A stretch of DNA of 64,000 nt from Desulfotruncus arcticus DSM 17038 (GCF_900113335.1 NZ_FOOX01000007.1:62001-126000); one strand, 5' to 3'. Numbered from the stretch's first letter, positions 16,467-25,843 are shown. The notes: generated by a model not told the origin, from the letters alone. Made by a program: numbers and translations.

Positions 16467-18065
16467 ATGCAATATAAAAACATCCGAGAAGTTTTGGAAA
16501 GGGCAGTGGACCGCAGTCCTGACAAGGTGTATTTGCTGTTTGAAGAACAAAAAATAACCTATAGTGAGATGAACAGATTAATTAACCAGACTGCTAATAT
16601 GTTTCTTGAATTAGGTATTCATAAAGGGGACCGGGTAGCCCTGATGATGCCGAACTGCCCAGAGTTTATTTACTTGTGGTTTGGCTTAGTTAAAATAGGA
16701 GCTTCGATGGTGCCTATCAATACCTTTTTCCGGGGAAAGGAAACGGCCTACATCTTGCAGCATTCCGAAGCCAAAGCGGTGGTGGCCACTCCAGAATACT
16801 GGGAAATCGTCCAAAACGCCATAGAGACTGAAAATATTCAGATTAGCCGCCGAGTGTCAGTTCGGGGGGATTTTGACGGCACTACGGCTTACGAACGGAT
16901 TCTGCCACAATTTCCTGGTGTACTTGCCGATATATCGATTAGCGTCACCGATGAAGCGGCCATCTTATACACTTCCGGCACTACCGGCAACCCTAAGGGC
17001 TGCCTTGAGAGCCAGAAATATTACCTGGTGGCTGGTAACCGTTATTCTGAGCACTTGAGTCTGACTGCTAACGACCGGGTCTTGACGCCATTACCGTTCT
17101 TTCATATGAATCCTCAGATCCTCTCTACCATGGGGACATTGTTTGTTGGGGGCAGTCTGGCTATGGTTGACCGCTTCCATCCAAGAAGCTGGTGGCAGGA
17201 AGTACGGGCCAAGGAGGCAACTCATTTTCACTATTTGGGTGTAATGCCAGCGATGCTTATGGGCATGCCCGAGCAACCGGACGATGGCGACCACCGGCCC
17301 TGGATTGGAATAGGGGCTGGTGTACCGAAGACCATTCACCAGCCATTTGAAGAGCGGTTTAATGTAAAACTTCTGGAAGTGTTCGGCATGACGGAAACCG
17401 GTCTAAATTTCTGTTGTCTGCCGCAGCCTGACCGAAATGTAGGCACGGCCTGTTTCTACAAGCCGTTCGTGGAGTATGAGGCTATGGTAGTAGATGATTA
17501 CGATCAAGAGGTACTACATGGCACTGTCGGGGAGATGGTCCTGAGAGGTAGTGAGCCGGAAAACCGGCAGCGGGGCTTTATGTCCGGCTACTACAAAGAT
17601 CCGCTTGCTACTGAAAAGGCTTGGCAAAACGGCTGGTTCCATACCGGTGACTATGTGCAACGGGATGACAAGGGCCGCTACTATTTCGTGGACCGTAAGA
17701 AAGATATAGTACGCCGTAGCGGTGAGAATATCTCGGCGTCCGAAGTGGAAGGGGCGATCCATCTTCACCCGGCCGTAATGGAGGTCGCGGTGATTCCGGT
17801 GCCAGATCCCATCAGGGAACAAGAAGTGAAAGCTTATGTGGTGTTAAAAGAGGATTACTCAACCGATTCCAAAAATCTGTTGGACGAGTTAATAGCCTGG
17901 GCGGTAGAGAATTTGGCCTATTTCAAGGTGCCCCGCTATTGGGAATTCAGGAAAAGTTTGCCCGTAACACAGACTGGTAAGCTCCAGAAGCAGAAGTTAA
18001 AGACGGAGAAAGAGAATCTAGCTGCTGGTTCTTTTGACCGATTGGAAAACAGATGGGTAAGCTGA
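16467..18065 (+). CDS. AMP-forming acyl-CoA ligase, CaiC-like
   Basis: A 532-residue ANL-superfamily ligase that makes an acyl-CoA from an acid, ATP and CoA in the cytoplasm. The AMP-binding loop YTSGTTGNPKG is near 165, the adenylate motif FGMTETG is near 305, the hinge region reads DRKKDIVRRSGENIS, and the C-terminal catalytic Lys is in TQTGKLQKQKLK. The RRSGENISASEVE block is closest to crotonobetaine/carnitine-CoA ligases, but the substrate is not fixed by sequence. GGAGAGGAGG precedes ATG. Confidence 0.9.
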   Translation: MQYKNIREVLERAVDRSPDKVYLLFEEQKITYSEMNRLINQTANMFLELGIHKGDRVALMMPNCPEFIYLWFGLVKIGASMVPINTFFRGKETAYILQHSEAKAVVATPEYWEIVQNAIETENIQISRRVSVRGDFDGTTAYERILPQFPGVLADISISVTDEAAILYTSGTTGNPKGCLESQKYYLVAGNRYSEHLSLTANDRVLTPLPFFHMNPQILSTMGTLFVGGSLAMVDRFHPRSWWQEVRAKEATHFHYLGVMPAMLMGMPEQPDDGDHRPWIGIGAGVPKTIHQPFEERFNVKLLEVFGMTETGLNFCCLPQPDRNVGTACFYKPFVEYEAMVVDDYDQEVLHGTVGEMVLRGSEPENRQRGFMSGYYKDPLATEKAWQNGWFHTGDYVQRDDKGRYYFVDRKKDIVRRSGENISASEVEGAIHLHPAVMEVAVIPVPDPIREQEVKAYVVLKEDYSTDSKNLLDELIAWAVENLAYFKVPRYWEFRKSLPVTQTGKLQKQKLKTEKENLAAGSFDRLENRWVS

Positions 18066-18168
18066 TAGAAAACACCCACTTACGATGATAGACTCTTCCG
18101 AGGCTTTGACATTGTCAAAGCACGTTTTTTCCTACACCGTTGCTAATTATAGGAGAGAGAGGTTTTAC

Positions 18169-18609
18169 ATGTTCGACAAATATTTCGATGAGTTAAATAT
18201 TGGTGAGCGCTGGGTTTCCAGGGGACGAACTATCACGGAGGCCGACCTCGTCTTGTTCTCCGCCTTTAGCGGTGATTGGTATCCCTTGCATACCGACAAG
18301 GAGTGGGCGGCGCAGACTTCCTTTGGACAGCGCATTGCTCATGGAATGCTGGTTCTTTCTGTTGCCATGGGGCTGCTTGATATGGTTCCCGGCCCGATAG
18401 TAGCCTTTTATGGCATAGAGCGGGTGCGTTTTATTGGCCCTACTTATATTGGGGACACTCTTTACGCTGAGGTGGAAGTAACCGGTAAGGAAGAGAAGGA
18501 TGCCGAACGGGGCGTGGCCGGTTTTAAAATTAAGGTTATAAGCAAAGCAAATGAAATTAAGGCGATTATGGACATAAAAATTTTAATGAAAAAAACTCAA
18601 AGTGATTGA
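18169..18609 (+). CDS. MaoC-like acyl-CoA hydratase/dehydratase
   Basis: A 146-residue single hotdog domain of the MaoC family. The hydratase motif is FSAFSGDWYPLHTDKEWA (catalytic Asp and His) followed by RIAHGMLVLS. Such enzymes add or remove water at the beta carbon of acyl-CoAs. ATG 18169 is chosen over the longer frame to 18085 because AGGAGAGAGAGG lies just before it and the domain starts there. Between the acyl-CoA ligase and the carboxylase remnant it presumably acts on the CoA ester formed by the ligase. Confidence 0.87.
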   Translation: MFDKYFDELNIGERWVSRGRTITEADLVLFSAFSGDWYPLHTDKEWAAQTSFGQRIAHGMLVLSVAMGLLDMVPGPIVAFYGIERVRFIGPTYIGDTLYAEVEVTGKEEKDAERGVAGFKIKVISKANEIKAIMDIKILMKKTQSD

Positions 18610-18669
18610 AATTATTATATTTTTGGAAGTACAGCACAGACCTCAAAACATGAAGGAGGGCATGGCATC

Positions 18670-19113
18670 TTGGAGGAGATCAATAACAAAACCATAAGCG
18701 AAGAGCATAAGGAAAAAGAATCAGTAATTAAGAAGGGCGGGGCAGGAAATACCACGAAAGCAACGCCAAAAAGGGCAATCTCTTTGCCAGGGAAAGGATC
18801 GAGCTTTTATTGGATCCCGGGTCAATCATGGTGGAAGACGGCTTGTATGCCAATAACCTGGCAGGCGGCCGTGAATGCTGTTTATGAAAATAAGATTATG
18901 GCTCTGCCGCCGGAGGAAAGGCCTGCCTTTGTCCAGCAAAAACGTGAGGAATATGCCAAAGATGTAGATAACTACCGACTGGCTTCAGAACTGGTTGTGG
19001 ATCATATGGTAAGCGGAACCGAATTGCGTGATGAATTAATTCGCAGATTTGCTCTCTATGAGTCCAAAGATAAACAGTTTGCCGAGCGTAAGCACCCTGT
19101 GTACCCGGTTTAA
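18670..19113 (+). pseudogene. Acyl-CoA carboxylase carboxyltransferase, deleted remnant
   Basis: The 5' part still encodes the family N-terminus, but only after a frame change: FARERIELLLDPGS and EDGLYANNLAGGRE lie in another frame at 18779-18875. The visible frame then continues straight into the family C-terminus (AAVNAVYENKIMALPPEER, then SELVVDHMVSGTELRDEL and ERKHPVYPV). Family members have about 510 residues, so some 360 residues, including both active-site halves, are missing. It is a dead propionyl/methylcrotonyl/glutaconyl-type carboxylase subunit. No biotin subunit is nearby. Confidence 0.85.
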
Positions 19114-19180
19114 AGGAGAGGGGATACACCTTTAGAACCTTTAGTATGCCAATAAGCAAAGGGGCTACACCTTTTTATAA

Positions 19181-19203
19181 GGGCGGACGACTCATGTCCG
19201 CCC
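19181..19203. other. Perfect hairpin before the crotonase gene
   Basis: GGGCGGAC at 19181-19188 pairs with GTCCGCCC at 19196-19203 with a 7-nt loop and no T run after it. It lies between the carboxylase remnant and the crotonase start; a processing or stability element is possible. Confidence 0.5.
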
Positions 19204-19310
19204 GGACCAGAGGAATGGGGATACATATAGGATTGTACTATTTAACTGATGTGCCAAACTTAAATATATCCGCAATTTATGCCCCGACTTATAGAAGGGA
19301 TGTGCTAATA

Positions 19311-20093
19311 ATGGAATTTGAAAATATTAAACTAACCAGGGATGGGCATATTGCTGTGATGGCGTTTAACCGCCCCGAGGCCATGAATGCCATCAGCACC
19401 CAAACAGCCCGGGAGATCTTGGCGGCGTTAGAAGAGCTAGAACAGGACGACGAAGTTTTTGCCGCTGTTTTTACTGCTGAAGGAGATAGAGCCTTCTGTG
19501 TGGGAGCTGATTTAAAGGAACGAAAGACCATGACGCGTGAGGAAATGAAAAAGCAGAGGGCTTTATTTGTTAAGGCTTTTACAGCTGTAGCTGAGTTTTC
19601 CAAACCAATAATAGCTGCCGTTAACGGGTTTGCCCTGGGCGGGGGCTGTGAATTTGCCCTCTGCTGTGATTTTATCATTGCCTCGGAACAGGCTGCTTTC
19701 GGGCTGCCGGAAGTGGGCTTGGCAATAATACCGGGCGGCGGCGGCACCCAACTGATGCCCCGGGTAATTGGACGCAACAAAGCCAAAGAATTAATCTATA
19801 CCGGCCGGCGCATTAGTGCCAGAGATGCTTATGAGATTGGCTTGGTCAACCATGTTGTCCCGGCTGACAAGCAGATGGAAAAAACCATGGAAATTATGCG
19901 GGAAATCACCAAGAACGGGCCGGTGGCGCTGCGGCAGGCCAAACGGTCAATTAACCTGGGTGTTGAACTGGATCTGCATACAGCGCTGGCGCTTGAGGCT
20001 GAATGCTATAACGTTTGCTTAACCACTGAGGATCGCGACGAGGGCCTGCTGGCATTCAATGAAAAGCGCAAGCCGGTGTACAAAGGCAGGTAA
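19311..20093 (+). CDS. Enoyl-CoA hydratase/isomerase (crotonase family)
   Basis: A 260-residue crotonase. The oxyanion-hole and catalytic regions are clear: FCVGADLKER, then NGFALGGGCEFAL (first catalytic Glu) and FGLPEVGLAIIPGGGGTQ (second catalytic Glu). It should hydrate 2-enoyl-CoAs. ATG 19311 with GAAGGGATG upstream is preferred to the longer frame from 19146, whose extra residues have no family match. In this cluster it could act on 3-methylglutaconyl-CoA or crotonyl-CoA, depending on the substrate. Confidence 0.92.
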   Translation: MEFENIKLTRDGHIAVMAFNRPEAMNAISTQTAREILAALEELEQDDEVFAAVFTAEGDRAFCVGADLKERKTMTREEMKKQRALFVKAFTAVAEFSKPIIAAVNGFALGGGCEFALCCDFIIASEQAAFGLPEVGLAIIPGGGGTQLMPRVIGRNKAKELIYTGRRISARDAYEIGLVNHVVPADKQMEKTMEIMREITKNGPVALRQAKRSINLGVELDLHTALALEAECYNVCLTTEDRDEGLLAFNEKRKPVYKGR

Positions 20094-20198
20094 CTCCTAA
20101 AATATTGTGTTTGGAGTTGGTGTTCAATCTCAAGGGGCGGGCTAACAGTGTCGCCCTATCCCTATAAACTTTTAAAAACATCGTAAGGAGGCATGTGT

Positions 20199-21215
20199 AT
20201 GTTTCAATTAAAATATCCCAATAAAGTTAGAATTGGCGAAATTACCGTCAGGGACGGTTTCCAACATGAGGATTTTACTATCCCTACCCGGGCCAAGTTG
20301 TGGGTTTTAGAAGAGCTGATTCTGGCCGGCTTTAAAGAAATCGAAGTTACCAATTTAGGTAACCCCAGGGGGATGCCCCAGTTTGCAGATGCTGATGAAC
20401 TCTTTAAAATGCTGTATAACTCCAGAAGGGTTAAGGAAAAACTGCCGGAAGTAGAACTTACAGCTATAACCATCAGGGAAAAAGCTGTGGACCGCGCCAT
20501 TGAATTAAAGCAAAAAGGCTATGGCCCAACTCGTATTTTGCAAATGGTGTCAACTTCAGCCTCACACATGTATAAAAACTCAGGGTTGGATCACAAGGGC
20601 TACTGGAAGATGACCGAAGAATCTATCAAGAAGGCTCATGACGCGGGGATTAAGGTAAATGGCACCGTTAGTACCATCTGGGGCTGCCCTATTGAAGGGC
20701 CGACAGAATTGAAAAAAGCTGTGGAATTCACTAAAAGGTACCTGGATTTGGGCGCTGACGATATAGAACATGCTGATCACGACGGCTCTGCACCGCCCAA
20801 TAAAGTATATGAATATTTCTCAATGATTCTTGATGCTATGCCCGACCCCAACTTACACGTAGCTCACTTTCATGTAACCAGGGGTTGGGGACTGGCCAAT
20901 TTGCTGGCTGCGCTTCAAGCCGGGATTACCCGCTTTGAAAGCACGATGGGCGGCACTGGCGGCCAGCCGGCTAACTTTGTTGACGGGGCTCCTGTTGCCG
21001 GAACCGGTGCTTATTACTACCAGGACCCCAATATTGTCGGGCTGGTGTCCACCGAGGACATGGTGGTAATGATGGATGAAATGGGTATTGAAACAGGGGT
21101 TGACGTTGATAGGATATTAGAAATAGGACGGATGATGGAAAAAATTCTTAACCGCAGGCTACGCAGTGAGTGTATTAAAACTGGCCGTATTCCCAAGGAG
21201 GCCACCGGGTTTTAG
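20199..21215 (+). CDS. HMG-CoA-lyase-like DRE-TIM aldolase
   Basis: A 338-residue TIM-barrel protein of the HMGL-like (pyruvate carboxyltransferase) superfamily. The metal/catalytic entrance motif is ITVRDGFQHED and the C-side metal ligands are in VAHFHVTRG. The loop that in HMG-CoA lyase carries the catalytic Cys (GLGGCP) reads MGGTGGQPANF here, so that Cys is missing. The enzyme may therefore cleave or condense a related hydroxyacyl-CoA rather than HMG-CoA. Start ATG 20199 has AAGGAGG 7 bases upstream. The neighbour is acetoacetyl-CoA synthetase, which would recycle acetoacetate. Confidence 0.82.
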   Translation: MFQLKYPNKVRIGEITVRDGFQHEDFTIPTRAKLWVLEELILAGFKEIEVTNLGNPRGMPQFADADELFKMLYNSRRVKEKLPEVELTAITIREKAVDRAIELKQKGYGPTRILQMVSTSASHMYKNSGLDHKGYWKMTEESIKKAHDAGIKVNGTVSTIWGCPIEGPTELKKAVEFTKRYLDLGADDIEHADHDGSAPPNKVYEYFSMILDAMPDPNLHVAHFHVTRGWGLANLLAALQAGITRFESTMGGTGGQPANFVDGAPVAGTGAYYYQDPNIVGLVSTEDMVVMMDEMGIETGVDVDRILEIGRMMEKILNRRLRSECIKTGRIPKEATGF

Positions 21216-21356
21216 CCTAAATAGTGATTATGCAAGAAAGATGTGTCACCTATTAAATAATAAGAGTGAAATTATCGACTATTGTAACTCAAAAGAAATA
21301 GCTACAGCGACATCGGCAGTATTGACGTCGTCTGGTGCGATCAAGGAGGAGTTAGG

Positions 21357-23312
21357 GTGAATAATTTGCTTTGGTCACCGTCTGAAAAACAAGTAAGCGA
21401 AGCCAACATAACCGCTTTTATTAGATTTGTCAATGAGAAGTATGGAAAAAATTTTAATTCCTATAGCGAACTATATGACTGGTCAATTACCGACATCCCC
21501 GACTTCTGGGCCACTATGTGGGAATTCTGTGGGATCAGGTTTTCCAAGCCTTACTTCCAGGTGGTGGATAACCTGGATAATATGTTGGAAGCTAAATGGT
21601 TTGCCGGGGCTAAGCTGAATTTTGCGAAAAACCTGCTGCGCTACCGGGATGATCAAACTGCTTTAATTTTTAAAAGCGAAGCTTTGGAACCTGTGAGGAT
21701 TACCTATACCCAACTGTATGACCGTGTTGCCCGCCTGGCCCGCTCGTTGCGGGATATGGGTATTAAGACGGGCGATCGGGTTGCAGGCTTTATGCCCAAC
21801 ATGATCGAAACGGTTATTGCCATGCTGGCCACCACCAGCATTGGTGCCATCTGGTCGTCCTGCTCCCCTGATTTTGGTATCAAGGGAGTATTGGATCGTT
21901 TTGGCCAAATCGGACCCCGAGTTCTTTTTACCGCCAACGGCTATTACTATAATGGAAAGGCCCATGATTCACTGACCCGTATTCCCGGAGTTCTTAAAGA
22001 CATCTCTTCAATTCAAAAAGTGGTGGTGGTTCCTTACACTGAAGAAAAACCTAATATTAGCCATGTTCCCAACTCGGTGTACTTCGACAACTTTATTTCA
22101 AAAGAATCTGGCCTTGAAATTGAGTTTGAACAACTACCATTTGATCACCCGCTATATATTATGTATTCCTCCGGGACAACCGGTATCCCCAAGTGTATCA
22201 TGCACAGTGCCGGCGGCACTCTGATGCAGCATCTAAAAGAGCTGTTGCTGCACACCAACCTAAAAAGAGAGGACAAAATGTTCTACTTCACAACGTGTGG
22301 CTGGATGATGTGGAACTGGCTGGTAAGTTCCCTGGCAGTTGGGGCAACCATCCTTCTCTTTGACGGCTCGCCCTTTTACCCGGACTCCGGAACACTGTTT
22401 AAACTTGCTCAGGACGAAAAAATTACCGTATTCGGGACCAGCGCAAAGTATCTGGCCGCTGTTGAAAAGAATGGTATTAAACCCGGCAGGGAATACGACC
22501 TAAGTAACCTTAGGGCATTCCTCTCCACCGGTTCCCCCCTTTCCATTGAAAGCTTTGAATTTGTCTACAAGGATATTAAGAAGGATCTTCGACTTTCTTC
22601 CATCTCCGGAGGCACGGATATTATTTCCTGTTTTGCACTGGGCAACCCAATCGGGTCGGTCTACGCCGGTGAGTTGCAATGCCGCGGTCTGGGCATGAAG
22701 GTGGAAGCATTTGACCTGAATGGTAAGCATGTTTTTAACCAGAAGGGCGAGTTGGTCTGTACTGCTCCATTCCCCTCGCAGCCTATTGGTTTCTGGGATG
22801 ACCCTGATCAGAAAAAATATAAGAGTGCGTACTTTGATGTTTACGATAATGTGTGGCATCATGGCGATTATATTGAAATCAACGACAAAACAGGCGGCGT
22901 GGTCATTTATGGCCGTTCCGACGCAACCCTTAACCCCGGAGGCGTCAGAATCGGTACCGCGGAAATCTATCGGCAAGTAGAAACCTTGCCTGAAGTGCTT
23001 GATAGCTTGGTGGTAGGACAGGAATGGGACAACGATGTTAGAGTTGTCCTGTACGTTAAACTAGCCGAAAGCGTGGAGTTAACGGATGAACTGATGAAAA
23101 AAATCAAAACTGTTATCCGCGTAAACACTACGCCTCGACATGTTCCGGCCAAAATTGTAAGCATTAAGGATATCCCATATACCATTAGCGGCAAGAAAGT
23201 GGAACTTGCAGTCAGAAACCTGATTCACGGTCAGCCCGTACTGAATAAGGACGCGTTGGCCAACCCCGAGGCACTTGAATACTACAAGGATATTCCCGAG
23301 CTACAGAACTAA
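21357..23312 (+). CDS. Acetoacetyl-CoA synthetase (acetoacetate-CoA ligase)
   Basis: A 651-residue ANL ligase of the acetoacetyl-CoA synthetase family (acetoacetate + ATP + CoA to acetoacetyl-CoA). The typical N-terminus (LLWSPSEKQVSEANI) and the IGAIWSSCSPDFG block separate this family from acetyl-CoA synthetases. The nucleotide loop is YSSGTTGIPKC, and the C-terminal Lys motif is PYTISGKKVELAVR. Length is normal. GTG start with AGGAGGAG upstream. It finishes the operon and would turn acetoacetate from the preceding lyase-like step into acetoacetyl-CoA for thiolysis. Confidence 0.93.
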   Translation: MNNLLWSPSEKQVSEANITAFIRFVNEKYGKNFNSYSELYDWSITDIPDFWATMWEFCGIRFSKPYFQVVDNLDNMLEAKWFAGAKLNFAKNLLRYRDDQTALIFKSEALEPVRITYTQLYDRVARLARSLRDMGIKTGDRVAGFMPNMIETVIAMLATTSIGAIWSSCSPDFGIKGVLDRFGQIGPRVLFTANGYYYNGKAHDSLTRIPGVLKDISSIQKVVVVPYTEEKPNISHVPNSVYFDNFISKESGLEIEFEQLPFDHPLYIMYSSGTTGIPKCIMHSAGGTLMQHLKELLLHTNLKREDKMFYFTTCGWMMWNWLVSSLAVGATILLFDGSPFYPDSGTLFKLAQDEKITVFGTSAKYLAAVEKNGIKPGREYDLSNLRAFLSTGSPLSIESFEFVYKDIKKDLRLSSISGGTDIISCFALGNPIGSVYAGELQCRGLGMKVEAFDLNGKHVFNQKGELVCTAPFPSQPIGFWDDPDQKKYKSAYFDVYDNVWHHGDYIEINDKTGGVVIYGRSDATLNPGGVRIGTAEIYRQVETLPEVLDSLVVGQEWDNDVRVVLYVKLAESVELTDELMKKIKTVIRVNTTPRHVPAKIVSIKDIPYTISGKKVELAVRNLIHGQPVLNKDALANPEALEYYKDIPELQN

Positions 23313-23347
23313 ATATGAAACAAACAAATCCCGAGTGTGATTAACAA

Positions 23348-23414
23348 GCGGTGGAATTATTTTATTGGGAGTGGGGGATGCACCTATTTCCTATTTTAGG
23401 GGTTGAAAATTGAG
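23348..23414 (+). repeat. 67-bp copy of island AlbA-gene DNA
   Basis: Matches 5380-5450 base for base except for two 2-bp deletions (CC at 5419-5420 and AT at 5445-5446). It is joined directly to the truncated activase gene that follows. This is a dispersed fragment or recombination scar, not a functional gene. Confidence 0.9.
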
Positions 23415-23912
23415 TTGCTGGCCCAGCCGGTCTTCAGTGAGGCCCTGCTGGACGTAGCCAAACAAAACGGTCTCGATGTGGCGCTGGATACGAGCGGATT
23501 TGGCGACGGCGACTTGCTTCAGCGTCTGGCGCGGAAAGCGGACCACATCCTCTATGATCTTAAGGCGATGCAAGACGAGGCACACCAGGCTTATACCGGC
23601 GTGAGTAACCGCCTCATTCTCAGCAATCTGCGGCAGCTGGCAGCGGCCGGTCTGCAGCGCAAGGTTATCATTCGCCTGCCACTGATCTCCGGCGTCAATG
23701 ACGGGGACGGGAACATCAGTGCCGTAGGTCAATTGATGCGAGAATTCTCTTTGACCGCCGCCACCCTGCTGCCTTATCACGGCCTTGGTTTGAGCAAGAG
23801 CCGGGGCATCGGACGGGAGCAGGAAATCTTTGCGCCGCCAAGCAGTGAGCGGCTGGAACAGATTGCGCAATTGTTGCACGGATACGGCGTGACCGTGCGG
23901 GTCAGAGAATGA
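23415..23912 (+). pseudogene. Glycyl-radical enzyme activase (PflA-like), C-terminal fragment
   Basis: The frame begins with LLAQPVFSEALLDVAKQNGL and continues through VALDTSGFGD, HILYDLKAMQDEAHQAYTGV and RLPLISGVNDGDGN to the family C-terminus. It therefore covers roughly the last 60 percent of a radical SAM activase. The N-terminal third with the CxxxCxxC cluster motif is gone, replaced by the AlbA-gene scrap, and no proper start exists. It would be inactive. No glycyl radical enzyme gene is in the window. Confidence 0.82.
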
Positions 23913-23956
23913 AAGTGAGGATGCGCTATGGCCAAACGCAATCAGGGCAAAATAAT

Positions 23957-23974
23957 AGCCCTTTCGAAAGGGCT
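23957..23974 (-). terminator. 18-bp perfect palindrome, likely terminator
   Basis: AGCCCTTTCGAAAGGGCT. On the minus strand it is followed by ATTATTTT and lies beyond the stop of the SLH gene at 24033. On the plus strand it follows the activase fragment. It may work for both. Confidence 0.55.
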
Positions 23975-24032
23975 TACTCTGGATTTCTGTTTGTTCTTAA
24001 ATGGTGATATCGTTTATTCATCTTCTAGTAAT

Positions 24033-25439
24033 CTAATCCAGTGTTTCATCTTCTACGTCATACTCATAACTTTCCAGCAAATGTGCATCTTTATCATACA
24101 AGTAGATGTTAATCATCGCTGGTTCAGCGCCAGCAGCGTCTTGAAATGATTCTGCAATTTCTTCACAGATGATTTCCACCTCATTCTCAACGTCACTGCT
24201 GTTCAGGTCATCCCATTGACTAGTGGAAACATCTTCCTGCGCCTCTAAATCGACCTTGATTTTATCATCTTCGTTATAACTAATCGAAGTAATCTCGAAT
24301 TCGATGTTGACTATATCAAATTCATCACCTTTTAGGTCATCCTCCACATCCTTCACATCGTCGCCATTATAACTTAAGGAAAGGTCATCATTCCCGTCCT
24401 TGCTAAATCTAACCAGCGTGTCATCATTATCATTGTTAATAATTTTGCCACTAACTATGGTATCCCCGGAGAGTTCATCCTGGATATCGCCCACAAGGTT
24501 TTCCAACCAGTCTTTGATATCACTTTTACCTAAATCGGACCACTCGTCTTTGTAGTTAGCCAGGTTAACCTCTACCTCAACGTCAACTTCATCCTTGCCG
24601 CCTTCCAGCTTGATGCTATCTACGGGCACATCTTTAATTTCGTCGTAATCGCCTGACAGATCGCTTTCCAGTGCGGAAAGATCAACTTCATCTTCCTCGC
24701 TACCATCTGCTTTATAGTCGGCCAGGATCCTTTCCATGATGACAGCCATTTCAGCCCTAGTTATGCCATTTTCGGGCAAGAAGTAATTACCCGGTGCACC
24801 TTTGATATAACCTGCCTGGTACATGGCTAGAATGTATCCAAGATCATCTTTTTCAATCAGTGAATTATCAGCAAAATTCACGTCAACATTATTGATCGGA
24901 TCTAAATGTAACGCTTTGGCAAATGCCACACATGTTTGAGCCCGGGAAGCCTGCTGGTCAGAATGGAACCGGTTGAGGTTCATTATGTTTAATTTTACGG
25001 CTTTTGCAACCGACTCTCTGGCCCAGCCAGGAATTTGATTAAGTTTTTCACTGTAAATTGCATCGCTTACGCTATTTTCGTCTTCATCATCATTGTTATC
25101 GGCGTCCACTAATCTCATCAGCAGAGCAATCATCTCTGCCTGGCTCATGTTATTGTTGGGCTTAAAAGTGCCGTCATCGTAACCAGCGAACAACTCCATA
25201 TCCACCATCCGTTGTATTGAAGCGCTGGCCCAGTGATTTGCAGTGTCATTAAACTTATTGCCCTTAGCCGAAATTTCATGGTTAACCATGGATTTGTACT
25301 GGGTCTTGTACATCTGCATTGCGTTTACTTTGGTCTGAGCCTCTTCCTTTTTAGCATTGTCTGTCTTAGCCCAAGCTACACCGGCTGACAGGGACATTAC
25401 TAACAGCCCTGTCAGCATTAAAATCAGGATCCTTTTCAA
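24033..25439 (-). CDS. Secreted S-layer-homology (SLH) domain protein with acidic C-terminus
   Basis: 468 residues. A signal peptide (MKRILILMLTGLLVMSLSAG, cleavage after AWA) is followed by three SLH-type repeats (FNDTANHWASASIQRMVDME, then IPGWARESVAKAVKLNIM and LGYILAMYQAGYIKG) that bind cell-wall polymers. From about residue 260 the protein is extremely acidic (DEVDLSALESDLSGDYDE and similar) and of unknown fold. It should be anchored on the cell surface. It is divergent from the P47/OrfX-like genes 400 bp away; a link is possible but not shown. AAAGGAGG precedes the start. Confidence 0.88.
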   Translation of the reverse strand: MKRILILMLTGLLVMSLSAGVAWAKTDNAKKEEAQTKVNAMQMYKTQYKSMVNHEISAKGNKFNDTANHWASASIQRMVDMELFAGYDDGTFKPNNNMSQAEMIALLMRLVDADNNDDEDENSVSDAIYSEKLNQIPGWARESVAKAVKLNIMNLNRFHSDQQASRAQTCVAFAKALHLDPINNVDVNFADNSLIEKDDLGYILAMYQAGYIKGAPGNYFLPENGITRAEMAVIMERILADYKADGSEEDEVDLSALESDLSGDYDEIKDVPVDSIKLEGGKDEVDVEVEVNLANYKDEWSDLGKSDIKDWLENLVGDIQDELSGDTIVSGKIINNDNDDTLVRFSKDGNDDLSLSYNGDDVKDVEDDLKGDEFDIVNIEFEITSISYNEDDKIKVDLEAQEDVSTSQWDDLNSSDVENEVEIICEEIAESFQDAAGAEPAMINIYLYDKDAHLLESYEYDVEDETLD

Positions 25440-25843
25440 ACGTTATACCTCCTTTTGTTCTTTCCTAATTAATCCGCAGGCAGGTATTTTTTTCAGGGGG
25501 AATATGATTAGATTGGAACATCTTATAACATTTAATTAATAACCGCTGGGTCAGGCTTGAAGCTTTTAATGATCTGTACCGGGCCATTAAGAAAAAGTTA
25601 AATATCAATGGTGGAGCTATAATCATTAGTCACCCGAACACCCCAGTGGAGCCCCTTTAAAAAATCTCTAATCTTTGCTATATATGTCGCATTTTGACTT
25701 AATTTTTTGAAAGTTATCGATAAAAAAATAAAGGAAATAAAAAGATAAAATTGAATATTTTTAAAGTAATTTTCTGGCTAATTTGGTAAGTAAGTCTTTA
25801 GCACAATTATCTTCGTAATATTGTAAAAGTAAAAGGAGAAAAA
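25440..25843. other. Divergent intergenic region with a gene remnant
   Basis: Between the SLH gene and the P47-like operon. It contains the short remnant at 25544-25660 and an AT-rich stretch (25660-25840) that should hold the operon promoter. I found no BotR-type or confident sigma-A promoter match. Confidence 0.35.
25544..25660 (+). pseudogene. Short gene remnant
   Basis: An open frame without a start codon encodes RWVRLEAFNDLYRAIKKKLN, then GGAIIISHPNTPVEPL before a stop. The sequence is protein-like, apparently the C-terminal tail of a lost gene. I cannot name the family. Confidence 0.3.

Noticed and set aside
15074..23312. A complete leucine/isovalerate degradation pathway
   Set aside because: The carboxylase is a remnant, no biotin subunit is present, and the lyase-like enzyme lacks the catalytic Cys, so the pathway cannot be asserted.
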